Assembly (NCBI GenBank): GCA_022071965.1 | Contig: JAJVIQ010000006.1 | Coordinates: 84,795 to 148,794, forward strand | Source of the DNA: Gammaproteobacteria bacterium | GTDB taxonomy: Bacteria > Pseudomonadota > Gammaproteobacteria > JAJPIJ01 | DNA: 64,000 nt | Direction of reading: 5' to 3' | In this document: piece by piece, positions 55,002 through 64,000 of the stretch | How the letters are laid out: each line of letters starts with the position of its first letter | Position numbering within the stretch: the first letter of the stretch is position 1 | Made by a program: the position numbers and the translations under genes | Notes under the pieces: model-generated | What the model was told of the DNA's origin: nothing | Seen by the model: the letters and a program-made list of their open reading frames with translations, nothing else | Databases searched by the model: none

Positions 55002-55308
55002 TCGCCATGCCGGTGAGCGCCACGGCCACCCCGGCCAGATCCCAGCCCGTGGGCGTCACTCCGTCCACCAGCCAGAGCCATAGCAGCGCGGCGGCCACGT
55101 AGACTCCGCCATACGCCGCATAGGTTCGGCCCGCCGCCGTCGGGTGCAGGCTGAGCAGCCAGGCGAACAGCGCGAGCGAAATCGCCGCGGGGGCGAGCAG
55201 CAGCGGCGAGCGCCCCTCGCGCAGTACCAGCCACGGCAGGTAACAGCCGAGGATCTCGGCCAGCGCGGTCACCGCGAACAGCACGGACACCCGCAACAGC
55301 TCCGCCAC
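54973..55308 (-). CDS. UPF0060 (YnfA-like) membrane protein
   Basis: The 111-residue protein has four transmembrane segments and the conserved [21 protein letters not shown], as in YnfA. It overlaps the end of the GGDEF/EAL gene by 29 bases in convergent orientation. Confidence 0.88.
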   Translation of the reverse strand: MAELLRVSVLFAVTALAEILGCYLPWLVLREGRSPLLLAPAAISLALFAWLLSLHPTAAGRTYAAYGGVYVAAALLWLWLVDGVTPTGWDLAGVAVALTGMAIIVLQPLPK

Positions 55309-55540
55309 CGTCGTGACACTCCCTTCGTCGGACTGTCCGACATTGTTTCACGACTCCCGCCGACGGTGGAGGGGCGGCATGCCGGGAGACGCCCCACGGC
55401 AGCGGCTCCCGCGGCCGCCGGATCGCGCCACCGCACATCGACGGGCGTTCCGGTGGCCGCCGAACCGGCGCGCGCCCCACCCGCCTGGGGCAGGCTTCTA
55501 AAGTATTCCTGTTGCAGCCCGCTACAGGGAGACACCGCGC

Positions 55541-56875
55541 ATGCCAGGACGGAGACGCATCGCACAGAGGGCGGACAGGGCGTCGGCCCGGGGAAAAAGC
55601 GTCCCGCAGATGATGCAACCAGTACGTAACGAATCTCCCGGCGCCGCGGCCCCGACGCCGGGTGTTCCGGCCCGGCAGATCTTCATCGGCCGACAGCCGA
55701 TCTTCGATCGCGATCTGCGGGTCTACGGCTACGAGCTGCTGTTTCGCGACAGCCAGCACAACGCCGCCGGAGTCACCGACGGCGATCAGGCCACTGCGCA
55801 GACGCTGGTCAGCGGCATCATGGATTTCGGTCTCGAGCAGCTGGTCGGCAACAGGCTCGCCTTCGTCAATCTGACCCGCAACTTCCTGCTGGAGCAGGAT
55901 CGGCTGCCGGCGATGCAGCAGCGCCTCGTGCTCGAGGTTCTCGAGGACATCCGGCCGGACCCGGAAATCCTCACCGCGCTGCAGCAGCTCGCCGGGCGCG
56001 GCTACATCATCGCGCTGGACGATTTCACCTGGCGCGAGGAGCTGCTCCCGCTCGTCCGATGGGCGCGGATCCTCAAGCTCGAACTGCCGCAGATCGGCAT
56101 CGATGCCCTGCCCCGGCACGTGGAGCGCCTGCGACCCTACGGGCTGCGGCTGCTGGCGGAAAAGGTCGAGACCCACGAGGAGTTCGAGCTCTGCAAGTCC
56201 CTGGGCATCGATTTCTTCCAGGGCTTCTTCCTGAGCAGACCCGTGACGCTCGCGCGCAAGCGCCTGCCGGCAAACAGGCTCGCGGTGCTGCAGATCCTCG
56301 CCCGCGTGCAGGACCCGAACGCCAACATGGGCGATCTCGAGAAGCTGATCAGTGCCGACGTGTCACTGTCCTACCGTATCCTGCGCTTCGTCAACTCGGT
56401 GCAATTCGCCACCAGCAGGCCGATCGACAACGTCCGGCGCGCGATCGTGATGACCGGCTTGTCGCAGATCCGCACCTGGGTGAGCCTCATCGTGCTGTCG
56501 AAACTCGATGACAAGCCCGCGGAGCTGATACGCGTCGCCCTGGTGCGCTCGCGGTTCTGCGAGTTGCTCGGCACGCGGCTCGCGCTCGCCTCGCCGGAGG
56601 CCTGTGCGACCGCGGGCCTGTTCTCCACGCTGGAGGCGCTGCTCGATCAGCCGCTGGAGGAGATACTGAGTTCGCTCCCCCTCAACGCCGAGATCGCCGC
56701 GGCCCTGATCGAGGGCGGCGGACGGATCGGCGAGGTGCTGCGGTGCGTGCTCGCCTGCGAGCGCGGCGACTGGGATGCGGCCGCGCGGCTGGGCCTCGAG
56801 GAGCGGGTCCTGAGCAGCACCAATCTCGAGGCGATCGCGTGGGCGGAGGCCAACTCGCGCGCGCTCGGCGAGTGA
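55541..56875 (+). CDS. EAL-HDOD signalling protein (YuxH type)
   Basis: The 444-residue protein has an EAL-like domain (IFIGRQPIFDRDLRVYGYELLFRD near residue 45) that lacks the classical EAL motif, and a C-terminal HDOD domain (from about residue 250, SADVSLSYRILRFVNS). YuxH-type proteins bind but may not cleave c-di-GMP. GGGAG lies 9 bases before the ATG. Confidence 0.82.
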   Translation: MPGRRRIAQRADRASARGKSVPQMMQPVRNESPGAAAPTPGVPARQIFIGRQPIFDRDLRVYGYELLFRDSQHNAAGVTDGDQATAQTLVSGIMDFGLEQLVGNRLAFVNLTRNFLLEQDRLPAMQQRLVLEVLEDIRPDPEILTALQQLAGRGYIIALDDFTWREELLPLVRWARILKLELPQIGIDALPRHVERLRPYGLRLLAEKVETHEEFELCKSLGIDFFQGFFLSRPVTLARKRLPANRLAVLQILARVQDPNANMGDLEKLISADVSLSYRILRFVNSVQFATSRPIDNVRRAIVMTGLSQIRTWVSLIVLSKLDDKPAELIRVALVRSRFCELLGTRLALASPEACATAGLFSTLEALLDQPLEEILSSLPLNAEIAAALIEGGGRIGEVLRCVLACERGDWDAAARLGLEERVLSSTNLEAIAWAEANSRALGE

Positions 56876-57230
56876 CCGCGCGCCGCCCGGGTGCGACACG
56901 CGTCGTGACTCCCCGTCGATGTGCGGTGCGTCACGGGAGTCTGTGAAACTCGACACGGACTGCTGCCCCGCTGGCGACTAGGCTGCCTCTACCGCCTGCC
57001 GGGACTCTGGATCGGGTCATGACGACCACACGCAGGTCCCGGTAGGCGGACCAATCCCGCCGTCTCCGCACCGACCGCGACCTGCACGCGCCCGGCATGT
57101 CCCGGGGCGCTCCGTGCACTCGCAACCGGCTGCGCCCCACCGCTGTCGATCACCTCCCTGCCACGGCATACAATATCCATGCAGCGTGGCGTCGGTCGCG
57201 CCAGGGCGATACATCCCCGGGAGAGATCTC
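56876..57230. other. Intergenic region, no gene seen
   Basis: This region of 355 bases carries no supported ORF. TACAAT near 57169 could be a -10 box for the DUF1993 gene. There is nothing else I can name. Confidence 0.35.
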
Positions 57231-57737
57231 ATGACGATTTCGATGTACACGGCCAGCATCCCCGTCTTCGTCCGGATGTTCGGGAACCTGATCCATATCC
57301 TGGAGAAGGCCATCGCCTACGCCCATGACCGGAAGATCGACCCGGCCGTGCTCGTGAATTATCGCCTGCACCCCGACATGCTGCCCCTGTCGCGGCAGGT
57401 GCAGATCGCCACCGACATCGCCAAGGGCTGCGCGGCGCGGCTCGCGGGTGTGGAGCCGACCCGGTACGAGGACAACGAGGCCACGCTGGAGGAGCTCCGG
57501 CAGCGGGTGCGCAAGACGATCGATCTGCTCGAGGGATTCTCCGCCGCGCAGATCGACGGTACGGAGGACAGGGAGATCCACCTGACCGTCGGCGGTCAGG
57601 CGCTGTCGTTCAGGGGCTTGCCGTATCTGTTGAATTTCGCGCTGCCGAACGTCTACTTTCACATCACCACGACCTACGCGATCCTCCGCCATTGCGGCGT
57701 GGACCTCGGCAAGGCCGATTATCTCGGCAGGCCCTGA
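57231..57737 (+). CDS. DUF1993 family protein
   Basis: The 168-residue protein matches DUF1993 with SMYTASIPVFVRMFGNL, MLPLSRQVQIATDIAKG and YFHITTTYAILRHCGVDLGKADYL. The function is unknown; family members are cytoplasmic and helical. Confidence 0.82.
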   Translation: MTISMYTASIPVFVRMFGNLIHILEKAIAYAHDRKIDPAVLVNYRLHPDMLPLSRQVQIATDIAKGCAARLAGVEPTRYEDNEATLEELRQRVRKTIDLLEGFSAAQIDGTEDREIHLTVGGQALSFRGLPYLLNFALPNVYFHITTTYAILRHCGVDLGKADYLGRP

Positions 57738-57813
57738 CGTCGGAGCGCCGGCGGCGCGGCGCCCAAGTTCGCCCGGCGCGGATCCGGCGGCGCGGGCCCG
57801 ATGGAGCAACCGC

Positions 57814-58299
57814 ATGGACATATACGACTTCGACGTGCGAACGATCGACGGGCGGGTCATGTCGATGACCGAGTTCCGCGACCACGTGCTGCTCATCGTG
57901 AACGTCGCCAGCAGGTGCGGCTTCACCCCGCAGTATGCCGGCCTGGAGGCGCTGTACCGCCGCCACAAGGATCGCGGCCTGCGCGTGCTCGGATTCCCCT
58001 GCGATCAGTTCGGACACCAGGAACCCGGAGACGAGGCCGAGATCCGGAGCTTCTGCAGCACGACCTACGACGTCACCTTCCCGATGTTCGCGAAGATCGA
58101 GGTCAACGGCGGTAACGCACATCCGCTGTACCAGTTCCTGAGATCCGCGCGGAAGGGAATGCTCGGCACCGGGGTCATCAAGTGGAACTTCACCAAATTC
58201 CTGGTCGGGCGCGACGGCACGGTGTTGCAGCGCTACGCGCCCACGGATATGCCGGAGCGCATAGGGAAGGACGTTCTGCCGCTGATCGGCACCGCATGA
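57814..58299 (+). CDS. Glutathione peroxidase family protein
   Basis: The 161-residue protein has the redox-active Cys35 in VASRCGFTPQ and the FPCDQFGHQEPG and KWNFTKFLV motifs with the Gln and Trp of the active site. It reduces peroxides with thioredoxin or glutathione. It overlaps the SprT-like gene by four bases. Confidence 0.88.
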   Translation: MDIYDFDVRTIDGRVMSMTEFRDHVLLIVNVASRCGFTPQYAGLEALYRRHKDRGLRVLGFPCDQFGHQEPGDEAEIRSFCSTTYDVTFPMFAKIEVNGGNAHPLYQFLRSARKGMLGTGVIKWNFTKFLVGRDGTVLQRYAPTDMPERIGKDVLPLIGTA

Positions 58300-58856
58300 G
58301 GATCGCTGCGCAGCCCGTCGCCGCGAGCACGCCGCTCGCGGATACCGCACTGCTGGCAGCGGCGCTGCGGAGGCGCACGGAAGCGCTCATGGCGGAGGCC
58401 GCGCGGCTTTATGCCGTGGACCTCTCGGGCTGGTGCGTGACCCTGGATCTGAAGGGAATGGCCGCGGGTCGGGTGCAGTTGCTCATGCGGCGGGTGCGCT
58501 ACAACCTGGCGATCGCCGCGCAGGCGCCGGAGCTGTTCCTGTCGATCACCGTCCCTCACGAGGTGGCGCACATCGTCTGCCACCTGCGGCACGGGCGCCG
58601 AGCCCGGCCGCACGGCCCGGAGTGGCGCGCGATCTGCCTGGCGCTCGGCGGCACCGGCGAGCGTTGCCACGGCTTCGGCGCGGAGCCCGCGCGGCGGCTG
58701 CGGCGCTACGTCTATGCCTGCGGCTGCCGACGCTGGTCGCTGACCAGCATCCGGGTGCATCGAATCCGCCGCGGACTGATCTACCACTGCCGCGCCTGCG
58801 GCCGCGCACTGCGACCCGCCGCCGCGGAGGCAGCCGCTAACGAAGCGTGTCGGTGA
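58296..58856 (+). CDS. SprT-like zinc metalloprotease-type protein
   Basis: The 186-residue protein has HEVAH at residues 88-92 and a C-terminal zinc ribbon with CGCRRWSLTS and YHCRACGRAL. SprT-like proteins are zinc proteases of unclear bacterial role. It ends 20 bases inside the convergent phosphate transporter gene. Confidence 0.8.
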   Translation: MRIAAQPVAASTPLADTALLAAALRRRTEALMAEAARLYAVDLSGWCVTLDLKGMAAGRVQLLMRRVRYNLAIAAQAPELFLSITVPHEVAHIVCHLRHGRRARPHGPEWRAICLALGGTGERCHGFGAEPARRLRRYVYACGCRRWSLTSIRVHRIRRGLIYHCRACGRALRPAAAEAAANEACR

Positions 58857-59838
58857 TCCAGTAGGCCAGCGCGGCCATCAGCGCGGAGGCGGGAATGGTG
58901 AGTACCCAGGCGATGACGATGTTCCCGGCCACGCCCCAGTGCACGGCCGAGGCGCGCTGCACGGAGCCCACGCCGACGATTGAACCGGTAATCGTGTGCG
59001 TCGTCGACACGGGAATGCCGAAGGTCGAGGCAAAAAAGAGCGAGATCGCGCCCCCGGTCTCGGCGGCGAAGCCACCGACCGGGCGCAGCTTGGTGATGCG
59101 CTGGCCCATCGTCCTGACGATGCGCCAGCCACCGAACAGGGTGCCCATGGCGATGGCCATGTAGCAGCTGATGATCACCCAGCCTGGCAGATGATCCCTG
59201 GTCGTGACGTTCGCCGAGATCAGCAGCAGCCAGATGATGCCCATCGTCTTCTGTGCATCGTTGCTGCCATGGCCGAGGCTGTAGAGCGCCGAGGAGGCGA
59301 GCTGCAGGCGCCGGAACCAGCGATCCACGCGGCTGGGGGAACTGCGAAAGCAGATCCATGACACCGCGATCGTGATCAGCGCGCCGAGCAGCATTCCCAG
59401 CACCGGGGAGACGACGACGAAAACCGCGGTCTTCAGGATGCCGGGCAGCAGCAACGGCTCGAACCCCGCCTTGGCCAGCGCCGCGCCGATCATGCCCCCG
59501 ATGAGCGCATGCGACGAGCTCGACGGTATGCCATAGTACCAGGTGATGAGGTTCCAGGCCATGGCGCCGATCAGCGCGCCGAAGATGACGTACTGGTCCA
59601 CGAACTCCGGCTGGATGATGCCCTTGCCCACGGTCGCCGCCACCTTGAGATGGAAGATGGCCACCGCGAGAAAGTTGAAGAAGGCCGCCCAGGCCACCGC
59701 CTGATGCGGCTTCAGCACGCCCGTGGACACCACGGTGGCGATGGAGTTGGCGGCATCGTGAAAGCCGTTCATGAAATCGAAGGCCAGCGCCAGCGCCACC
59801 AGCAGCACCAGCGTGGGAAACGCGAGATTGGCTTCCAT
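58837..59838 (-). CDS. Inorganic phosphate transporter, PiT family
   Basis: The 333-residue protein has about ten transmembrane segments and the paired PiT signatures FDFMNGFHDAANSIATVVST and GHGSNDAQKTMGI. It imports metal-phosphate or phosphate with protons or sodium. The ATG at 59838 follows the DUF47 gene by two bases. Confidence 0.9.
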   Translation of the reverse strand: MEANLAFPTLVLLVALALAFDFMNGFHDAANSIATVVSTGVLKPHQAVAWAAFFNFLAVAIFHLKVAATVGKGIIQPEFVDQYVIFGALIGAMAWNLITWYYGIPSSSSHALIGGMIGAALAKAGFEPLLLPGILKTAVFVVVSPVLGMLLGALITIAVSWICFRSSPSRVDRWFRRLQLASSALYSLGHGSNDAQKTMGIIWLLLISANVTTRDHLPGWVIISCYMAIAMGTLFGGWRIVRTMGQRITKLRPVGGFAAETGGAISLFFASTFGIPVSTTHTITGSIVGVGSVQRASAVHWGVAGNIVIAWVLTIPASALMAALAYWITDTLR

Positions 59839-59840
59839 GA

Positions 59841-60482
59841 TCAGGCGTTTTCGAGCACGACGCCTTCGATGATGTCCGCGACATCCCGGCACTTGTCGGT
59901 TGCCGACTCCAGCAGTTCGTAAATGGCCTTGATCTTGATGACCTGCCGCACGTCGCTCTCGTCGCGGAAGAGCTTCGAGACACCGGCGCGCAGCACCTTG
60001 TCGGCGTCCGCCTCGAGCTTGCCCAGCTCATGGCACAGGCCGAGTATGGTCTGGGCGTTGTCCATCGAGTGCAGCAGGCTGACCGCGGACCGCACGCGCT
60101 CGCAACAGATGCGGATGAGATTGCCGAGATGCAGCGCCTCGGGCGTCAGGGATTGCACGTCGTACAGGGTCATGGTCTCCGTGGAATCCCGGACGAGGTC
60201 GAGGATGTCGTCCAGGCGCGATACCAGCCGGCGGATGTCGTTGCGATCGAATGGCGTCACGAAGGTCCTGTGCAGCAGCGCCATGGTCTGGTGCGTGACC
60301 TTGTCGGCGCCGCGTTCGATCTCGACGATGCGGTTGATGCGCGCGGCGCGTGCCGCCTCGTCCGCGTAATTGTCGAGCAGATCGGTCAGCGCCTGACCGC
60401 CTTCGTTGACGAATTTCGCGTGCTGATTGAACAGCTCGAAGAACTGCCCCTCGCGAGGCATCAGTGCGGAGAATAGTTGCAT
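59841..60482 (-). CDS. DUF47 (PhoU-like) partner of PiT
   Basis: The 213-residue helical protein has the DUF47 pattern FFELFNQHAKFVNEGGQAL, IERGADKVTHQTM and TPFDRNDIRRLVSRLDDILD. DUF47 proteins act with PiT transporters to control phosphate flux. It is placed directly before the transporter. Confidence 0.88.
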   Translation of the reverse strand: MQLFSALMPREGQFFELFNQHAKFVNEGGQALTDLLDNYADEAARAARINRIVEIERGADKVTHQTMALLHRTFVTPFDRNDIRRLVSRLDDILDLVRDSTETMTLYDVQSLTPEALHLGNLIRICCERVRSAVSLLHSMDNAQTILGLCHELGKLEADADKVLRAGVSKLFRDESDVRQVIKIKAIYELLESATDKCRDVADIIEGVVLENA

Positions 60483-60585
60483 GGCCGTCCACCTTGTTTG
60501 TTGTTCGTGACGCGCGGGCCGCGCGTCTCCCCGCCTCCATGCCGGTGCCTGCTGGGCGGAACCTCCCACCCGCACGTGCGCAATA

Positions 60586-61629
60586 TTACAGGTCTGTGAC
60601 AGACGGCGAGAAGCCGTGCCGGTGCCGGCCTTGATCGGCGGCAATAGCCTGCTGATCCGGGAAGACATTTGCCCCAGGCGCCGTGGCAACTGGACCCGGT
60701 CTCACGCGACGGGGGCGGGCTGCCGCGCCCGCTGGCCGGGCGGAGGATGGCCGATCACGGGGGGATTGCGCGGTGACGGCGCGGACGGTGACGGGCTGCC
60801 CGCCCCAGGGACATATAAATGACAGGCGCGAAGCGACCAGTTGCATGCCCCGCGGATCGGCATTGCCCGCTCCGTAGCGCGGGTCGCCCATCACCGGGTG
60901 GCCGACGGCCGCCAGATGACGGCGGATCTGGTGATAGCGGCCGGTGTGGATCCGCACCTGCAGGCGGCTGACGTCGCGATCGCGGTCCACCGCGAGCACG
61001 GTGTATTCGGTGTGCGAGGTCCTGCCGTCGAGCGGATCGTCGATGCGGCCCGTCGCGCCGGCCGGCGCGAGCTGGCCGCGCACCTCGACCTCGTAGTACT
61101 TCTCCACCTCGCGATCATGGAACAGGGCGCCGAGTCTCGCCGCCGCCTGCGAGGAGTGCGCGACCAGGATGACGCCGGCCGCCTCGCGATCCAGTCGATG
61201 GACGAGGAACACCTGGCGCCGGCCGCCGAAGTGCTGCTCGACCTGGCGCTCGAGCGTGCAGTGATCGCCGAAACGCGAGCCGTCGACCAGCAGTCCGGCG
61301 GGCTTGAACCAGGCGCTGTAGCGCTTGAAGTCCGCAATGAGCGTCGGCTCGAGCGGTTGCATGGCGAGGACGGTGGCGTCGTAATACAGCGCGATCCGAT
61401 CCCCGGGGGTGAGTTCGGCGGTCACGCGGCGCAGGCGCTGCGGCCTCCGCCCGCGGCGCGTGAGCCACACCGCGCCCTTGTTCATGGCGTCCTTCAGGCG
61501 CTGACGGGAGAGTGTCGTCAGGCCGGCAAGGCACTGCAGCGCCCGCGGCGGATCATCGGCGCGCACCTTGTGCTCGACGATCACCGTCGTGCGTTCGGCG
61601 TCGCCGGATGCGCGCGGTCGCTGGGCCAT
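60586..61629 (-). CDS. RluA-type pseudouridine synthase
   Basis: The 347-residue protein has HRLDR at 144-148 (catalytic Asp147) and the C-terminal GRYHQIRRHLAAVGHPVMGD. It modifies uridine in rRNA or tRNA. The last ~50 residues are Arg/Pro/Ala-rich and may be an extension with no conserved fold. Confidence 0.87.
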   Translation of the reverse strand: MAQRPRASGDAERTTVIVEHKVRADDPPRALQCLAGLTTLSRQRLKDAMNKGAVWLTRRGRRPQRLRRVTAELTPGDRIALYYDATVLAMQPLEPTLIADFKRYSAWFKPAGLLVDGSRFGDHCTLERQVEQHFGGRRQVFLVHRLDREAAGVILVAHSSQAAARLGALFHDREVEKYYEVEVRGQLAPAGATGRIDDPLDGRTSHTEYTVLAVDRDRDVSRLQVRIHTGRYHQIRRHLAAVGHPVMGDPRYGAGNADPRGMQLVASRLSFICPWGGQPVTVRAVTAQSPRDRPSSARPAGAAARPRRVRPGPVATAPGANVFPDQQAIAADQGRHRHGFSPSVTDL

Positions 61630-61638
61630 TTCGATGGA

Positions 61639-61704
61639 ATTGAAGGGCTCGGAGTGAATTCATCTGTCGCGTGCACCAGATGAATTCACTCCGAGCCCTT
61701 CAAT
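61639..61704. repeat. Perfect 28-bp inverted repeat
   Basis: Arms at 61639-61666 and 61677-61704 are exact reverse complements with a 10-base loop. The arms contain GAGTGAATTCATCTG and its complement. The right arm overlaps the stop of the gene at 61700-62173. It resembles interspersed REP-like elements of gammaproteobacteria. A stem-loop of this size may also end or attenuate transcription. Confidence 0.8.
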
Positions 61705-62173
61705 GACGGGTGCTGGGGGTGCGCGTGGATTCCGGCGGCTGCTCGATGGCGAGCCCGCGCCGAACGCGCCTCCCGAGCAGCGCGGCGGCCTGCATGAAGG
61801 CGCTCTCGGCCTCGCGTGCGCACCAGTCCCAGTCCGAGGGGCTGTCGTTGACGCGCGTGCGCCAGTGCGCGAGCAGGAAGATCTCCCCGACCCGCATCTC
61901 AACCGTCCAGTCATGCCAGGTCTCCTCGGCGACCTCCTCGTCCGCGTACTCCATCTCCAGGAACCGGCAATGATTGCCGCCGAACTCCGAGACGACGGTG
62001 GTCTCGGCCATCACCAGACTGTCGTCGACGCACGTGCGCCAGGCCGTGTGCACGCTCTGCGCCGTGGCGAACACGGTGTTCAGCAGCCCGGCCGGCGTCA
62101 CCGTGATCGTGAGCGGAGCATCCCAGCTCGGGTCATCGCTTCGGGCTGATTCGTCGTCTTCGATGGGCTTCAT
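61700..62173 (-). CDS. Hypothetical protein
   Basis: The 157-residue protein has no recognised domain. It is acidic, with TWHDWTVEMRVGEIFLLAHW and SDWDWCAREAESAFMQAA, tryptophan-rich, and ends in the inverted repeat. It stands alone between the pseudouridine synthase and sigma-factor genes. Confidence 0.55.
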   Translation of the reverse strand: MKPIEDDESARSDDPSWDAPLTITVTPAGLLNTVFATAQSVHTAWRTCVDDSLVMAETTVVSEFGGNHCRFLEMEYADEEVAEETWHDWTVEMRVGEIFLLAHWRTRVNDSPSDWDWCAREAESAFMQAAALLGRRVRRGLAIEQPPESTRTPSTRH

Positions 62174-62305
62174 GGCAGGCGCCGGGATCGCGAAGAAAGG
62201 GTCGGCCAGTTTAATGCCTCACGCCGCAATCGCCTACCCGAGCGCGGCAGCGCCTTCCGGCAGGAACGAGGCGGCGCTGGATTGGAGTATGCTACCGCGG
62301 CCAAC

Positions 62306-62917
62306 ATGGACGCCGCCGCCACCCACGAATCCCCTGCCGAAGAGGCCGCGCTCATCGCCGCCCTGAGGCGCGGCGAGGATGCCGCCTACGTCACGCTCGT
62401 ACGGCGCTATGGCGATTACCTCTACCGCGTCGCCCTGCGCGTGACCCGCAACGAGACGGAGGCCGGCGAGGCGGTGCAGGAGGCCTTTATCAGCACCTTC
62501 CGCGGCATCGCCGGGTTCGAGTCCCGCTCGTCGCTGCGAACCTGGCTGCACCGGCTGGCCGTGAACGCCGCGCTCATGCGCCGCCGATCCACCGAGCGCA
62601 AGGCCGAGGTGTCCATCGAGGACCTCGCCCCCGAGGTGGACCTCGAGCGCGAGTCGCAGCCGGAGTGGAATTTCACCGAGTCGGTCGAGACCCAGGCCAC
62701 GCGCGACGGCGTGCGGCGGGCGGTCAACGAGGCCATCGACCGGCTGCCCGAGCAATACCGTATCCTCATCGTGCTGCGGGACATCGAAGGCTATGACACG
62801 CGTGAAGTGGCACAGATGTTGGACGATACCGAGGGCAACGTGAAGGTCCGGCTCCATCGCGCCCGCACCGCCCTGAAACGCCAGCTCGAGCCCCTGTATC
62901 GTACCAAGGCCATATGA
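62306..62917 (+). CDS. ECF-type (RpoE-like) sigma factor
   Basis: The 203-residue protein has sigma-70 region 2 (EAGEAVQEAFISTFRGIAGF) and region 4 (LPEQYRILIVLRDIEGYDTREVAQML). ATG at 62306 was chosen over a TTG 24 bases upstream. The anti-sigma gene follows with a four-base overlap. Confidence 0.88.
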   Translation: MDAAATHESPAEEAALIAALRRGEDAAYVTLVRRYGDYLYRVALRVTRNETEAGEAVQEAFISTFRGIAGFESRSSLRTWLHRLAVNAALMRRRSTERKAEVSIEDLAPEVDLERESQPEWNFTESVETQATRDGVRRAVNEAIDRLPEQYRILIVLRDIEGYDTREVAQMLDDTEGNVKVRLHRARTALKRQLEPLYRTKAI

Positions 62918-63234
62918 ACATCCTCGCTCGCGTCAAGGATTTCCTCACCTACTGGGCGGTGAAGATCACCCACGGCATGCTCACCTGCCGTGAGGCCGAT
63001 CAGTTCATGGTCGATTACCTGGAATACCGGCTGGACCCGCAGGTGCGCGAGCGCTTCGAGAATCATCTCGAGAACTGCATCTGCTGCAGGAACTTCCTCA
63101 CTGCCTACAGGCGCACCATCGAGCTCGCCCGCGCCTGCGCCGAGCCCCCCGTCCCGGCCGCCGGTCCGCGCATGCCGCCGGCGCTCATGGAGGCGATCAT
63201 CGCGGCGCGCAAAGGCGTCTCGCCCCCCTCCTGA
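62914..63234 (+). CDS. Anti-sigma factor with zinc-finger (zf-HC2) domain
   Basis: The 106-residue protein has a zf-HC2-type motif with LTCREADQFMVDYLEYRLD and HLENCICCRNFL. It should hold the sigma factor until a signal frees it. It has no transmembrane segment, so it is soluble. Confidence 0.85.
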   Translation: MNILARVKDFLTYWAVKITHGMLTCREADQFMVDYLEYRLDPQVRERFENHLENCICCRNFLTAYRRTIELARACAEPPVPAAGPRMPPALMEAIIAARKGVSPPS

Positions 63235-63383
63235 GGTCCCGCACCGCCAGATCCCTGTACGGCCCGCGACCGGGCGAGGCAGGCGCGCGCCCGAACCAGT
63301 TTCCGGCGCCGAACCATTACAATGCCCGCCATGTCCGATGCAGGGCAAGACCTCGCTTCCGCCCCACAGCCGCTCACGCCCCG

Positions 63384-64000
63384 ATGAACGACCTCGCCAA
63401 GCTCACCATCGACCGCACCGGGCAGTCCGTGCACCGGCCGCGGCGGCGCGGGCCATGGCGTTACGTGGCACTGGTCCTCATGATCGCCGCGGCCGCCTGG
63501 TGGGTGCAGCAGCGCGGCGGGCTGCGTCCGCCGCCGACCGTCGAGGTCGGCGTGGTCGCCACCGCGTGGCCTTCCCAGGCCGTGACGCTGTTCAATGCCA
63601 CGGGCTACGTGGTGCCGCAGACCAAGGCCGACGTGGCCTCGAAGGCCACGGGCCGGCTGCAATCCCTGGAGGTGGAGGAAGGCAGTGTGGTCACCAAGGG
63701 CCAGGTGCTGGCACGCCTGGAGAGTGAGGACGTGACGGCCGCCATGCGCCGGGCCGAGGCCAATGTCGTGGCGGCCGACGCCGCGGTCGCCGAGGCGCGG
63801 GCACGCCAGGCCGAGGCGCGGGCACGCACGGCGGAGTCGCAGGCCGAGTATCGCGATGCCCAGCGCTCGCTGGAGCGCGCCAAGGCGATGGTGGGCAGGA
63901 ACTACGTCACGCAGGAGGTCTACGACGCCGCACTGGCCCGGCACGACCGCGCGGCCGCCGGCATCGCCAGCGCCGAGGCCGGCGTGGCCGCCGCCGAGGC
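63384..64000 (+). CDS. RND efflux periplasmic adaptor (HlyD family), partial
   Basis: The ORF continues past the window end. It has an N-terminal membrane helix (YVALVLMIAAAAWWV), the lipoyl-like domain with VASKATGRLQSLEVEEGSVVTKGQVLARLE and the first helix of the coiled-coil hairpin. A tandem 21-base repeat at 63789-63827 encodes AEARARQ and AEARART. It links an inner-membrane RND pump to an outer-membrane channel. Confidence 0.85.
   Translation, partial: MNDLAKLTIDRTGQSVHRPRRRGPWRYVALVLMIAAAAWWVQQRGGLRPPPTVEVGVVATAWPSQAVTLFNATGYVVPQTKADVASKATGRLQSLEVEEGSVVTKGQVLARLESEDVTAAMRRAEANVVAADAAVAEARARQAEARARTAESQAEYRDAQRSLERAKAMVGRNYVTQEVYDAALARHDRAAAGIASAEAGVAAAE

Noticed and set aside
1..64000. 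CRISPR arrays, insertion sequences, tRNA or rRNA genes
   Set aside because: I saw no regular spaced repeats, transposase genes or cloverleaf-like sequences, but short RNA genes could be missed without a scan.

Overview
The window is a GC-rich, gene-dense chromosomal segment with no rRNA, tRNA, CRISPR array, phage or insertion sequence that I could recognise. UbiU, UbiV and UbiT (known only from Alpha-, Beta- and Gammaproteobacteria), a PEP-CTERM tail of the WLFGS type, CsrA, FNR-type sites and an FtrABCD iron system all point to a proteobacterium, most likely a gammaproteobacterium. The centrepiece is a cluster for a periplasmic nitrite oxidoreductase (NXR) of the Nitrospira type, so the organism may be a nitrite oxidiser, or may have acquired NXR for reversible nitrite/nitrate chemistry. 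The NXR assignment rests on remembered family resemblance, not on a search.

Layout. 1-5145 (+): choline-kinase-like phosphotransferase, a dimethylglycine/sarcosine-type dehydrogenase and its ETF (etfBA). 5279-8281 (-): a multi-pass membrane protein with a possible TIR-like cytoplasmic domain, a small secreted protein, and a PEP-CTERM trypsin-like protease. 8374-12510 (-): a compact operon read pqqA-pqqD-pqqE, a 30-residue membrane peptide, a PuuD-like membrane protein, serC, and a DHOD-like flavoprotein. It lacks pqqB and pqqC. 12941-19427 and on (+): a molybdopterin oxidoreductase, a TIM-barrel isomerase-like protein, a B12-binding-type radical SAM enzyme and a hydroxyisobutyrate-dehydrogenase-like protein, running into ubiU-ubiV; then ubiT (-), ubiD (+) and a PAS/BTAD regulator. 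FNR-like sites lie in the pqqA/molybdoenzyme gap, the ubiT/ubiD gap, before the PAS/BTAD gene and before nrdD, so much of the region looks oxygen-regulated.

23968-38514 (+): the NXR block: a small conserved ORF, a cytochrome bd-like oxidase subunit, diheme and monoheme c-type cytochromes, nxrA (Tat signal), a 90-residue ORF, nxrB, a TorD-type chaperone, nxrC, and then three linked genes: a double-Usp protein and a radical SAM/SPASM protein that both end in a PCP_red domain, and a protoporphyrinogen-oxidase-like flavoprotein. Electrons from nitrite would pass NxrA, NxrB, NxrC, the c-type cytochromes and then the bd-like oxidase or another terminal oxidase. 39043-44130 (+): ftrA, a porin, ftrB, ftrC, ftrD, a ferrous-iron uptake operon with a Fur-like site upstream, which would suit the iron demand of NXR. 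44321-47260 (+): an anaerobic ribonucleotide reductase in which the glycyl-radical domain is a separate 58-residue gene, followed by nrdG.

47380-64000: general functions: an EamA permease, csrA, a PAS histidine kinase and ANTAR regulator, two c-di-GMP-type signalling proteins, UPF0060, DUF1993, glutathione peroxidase, SprT-like, PiT transporter with its PhoU-like partner, an RluA-type pseudouridine synthase, an ECF sigma/anti-sigma pair, and an RND adaptor cut by the window end. A perfect 28-bp inverted repeat sits at 61639-61704.
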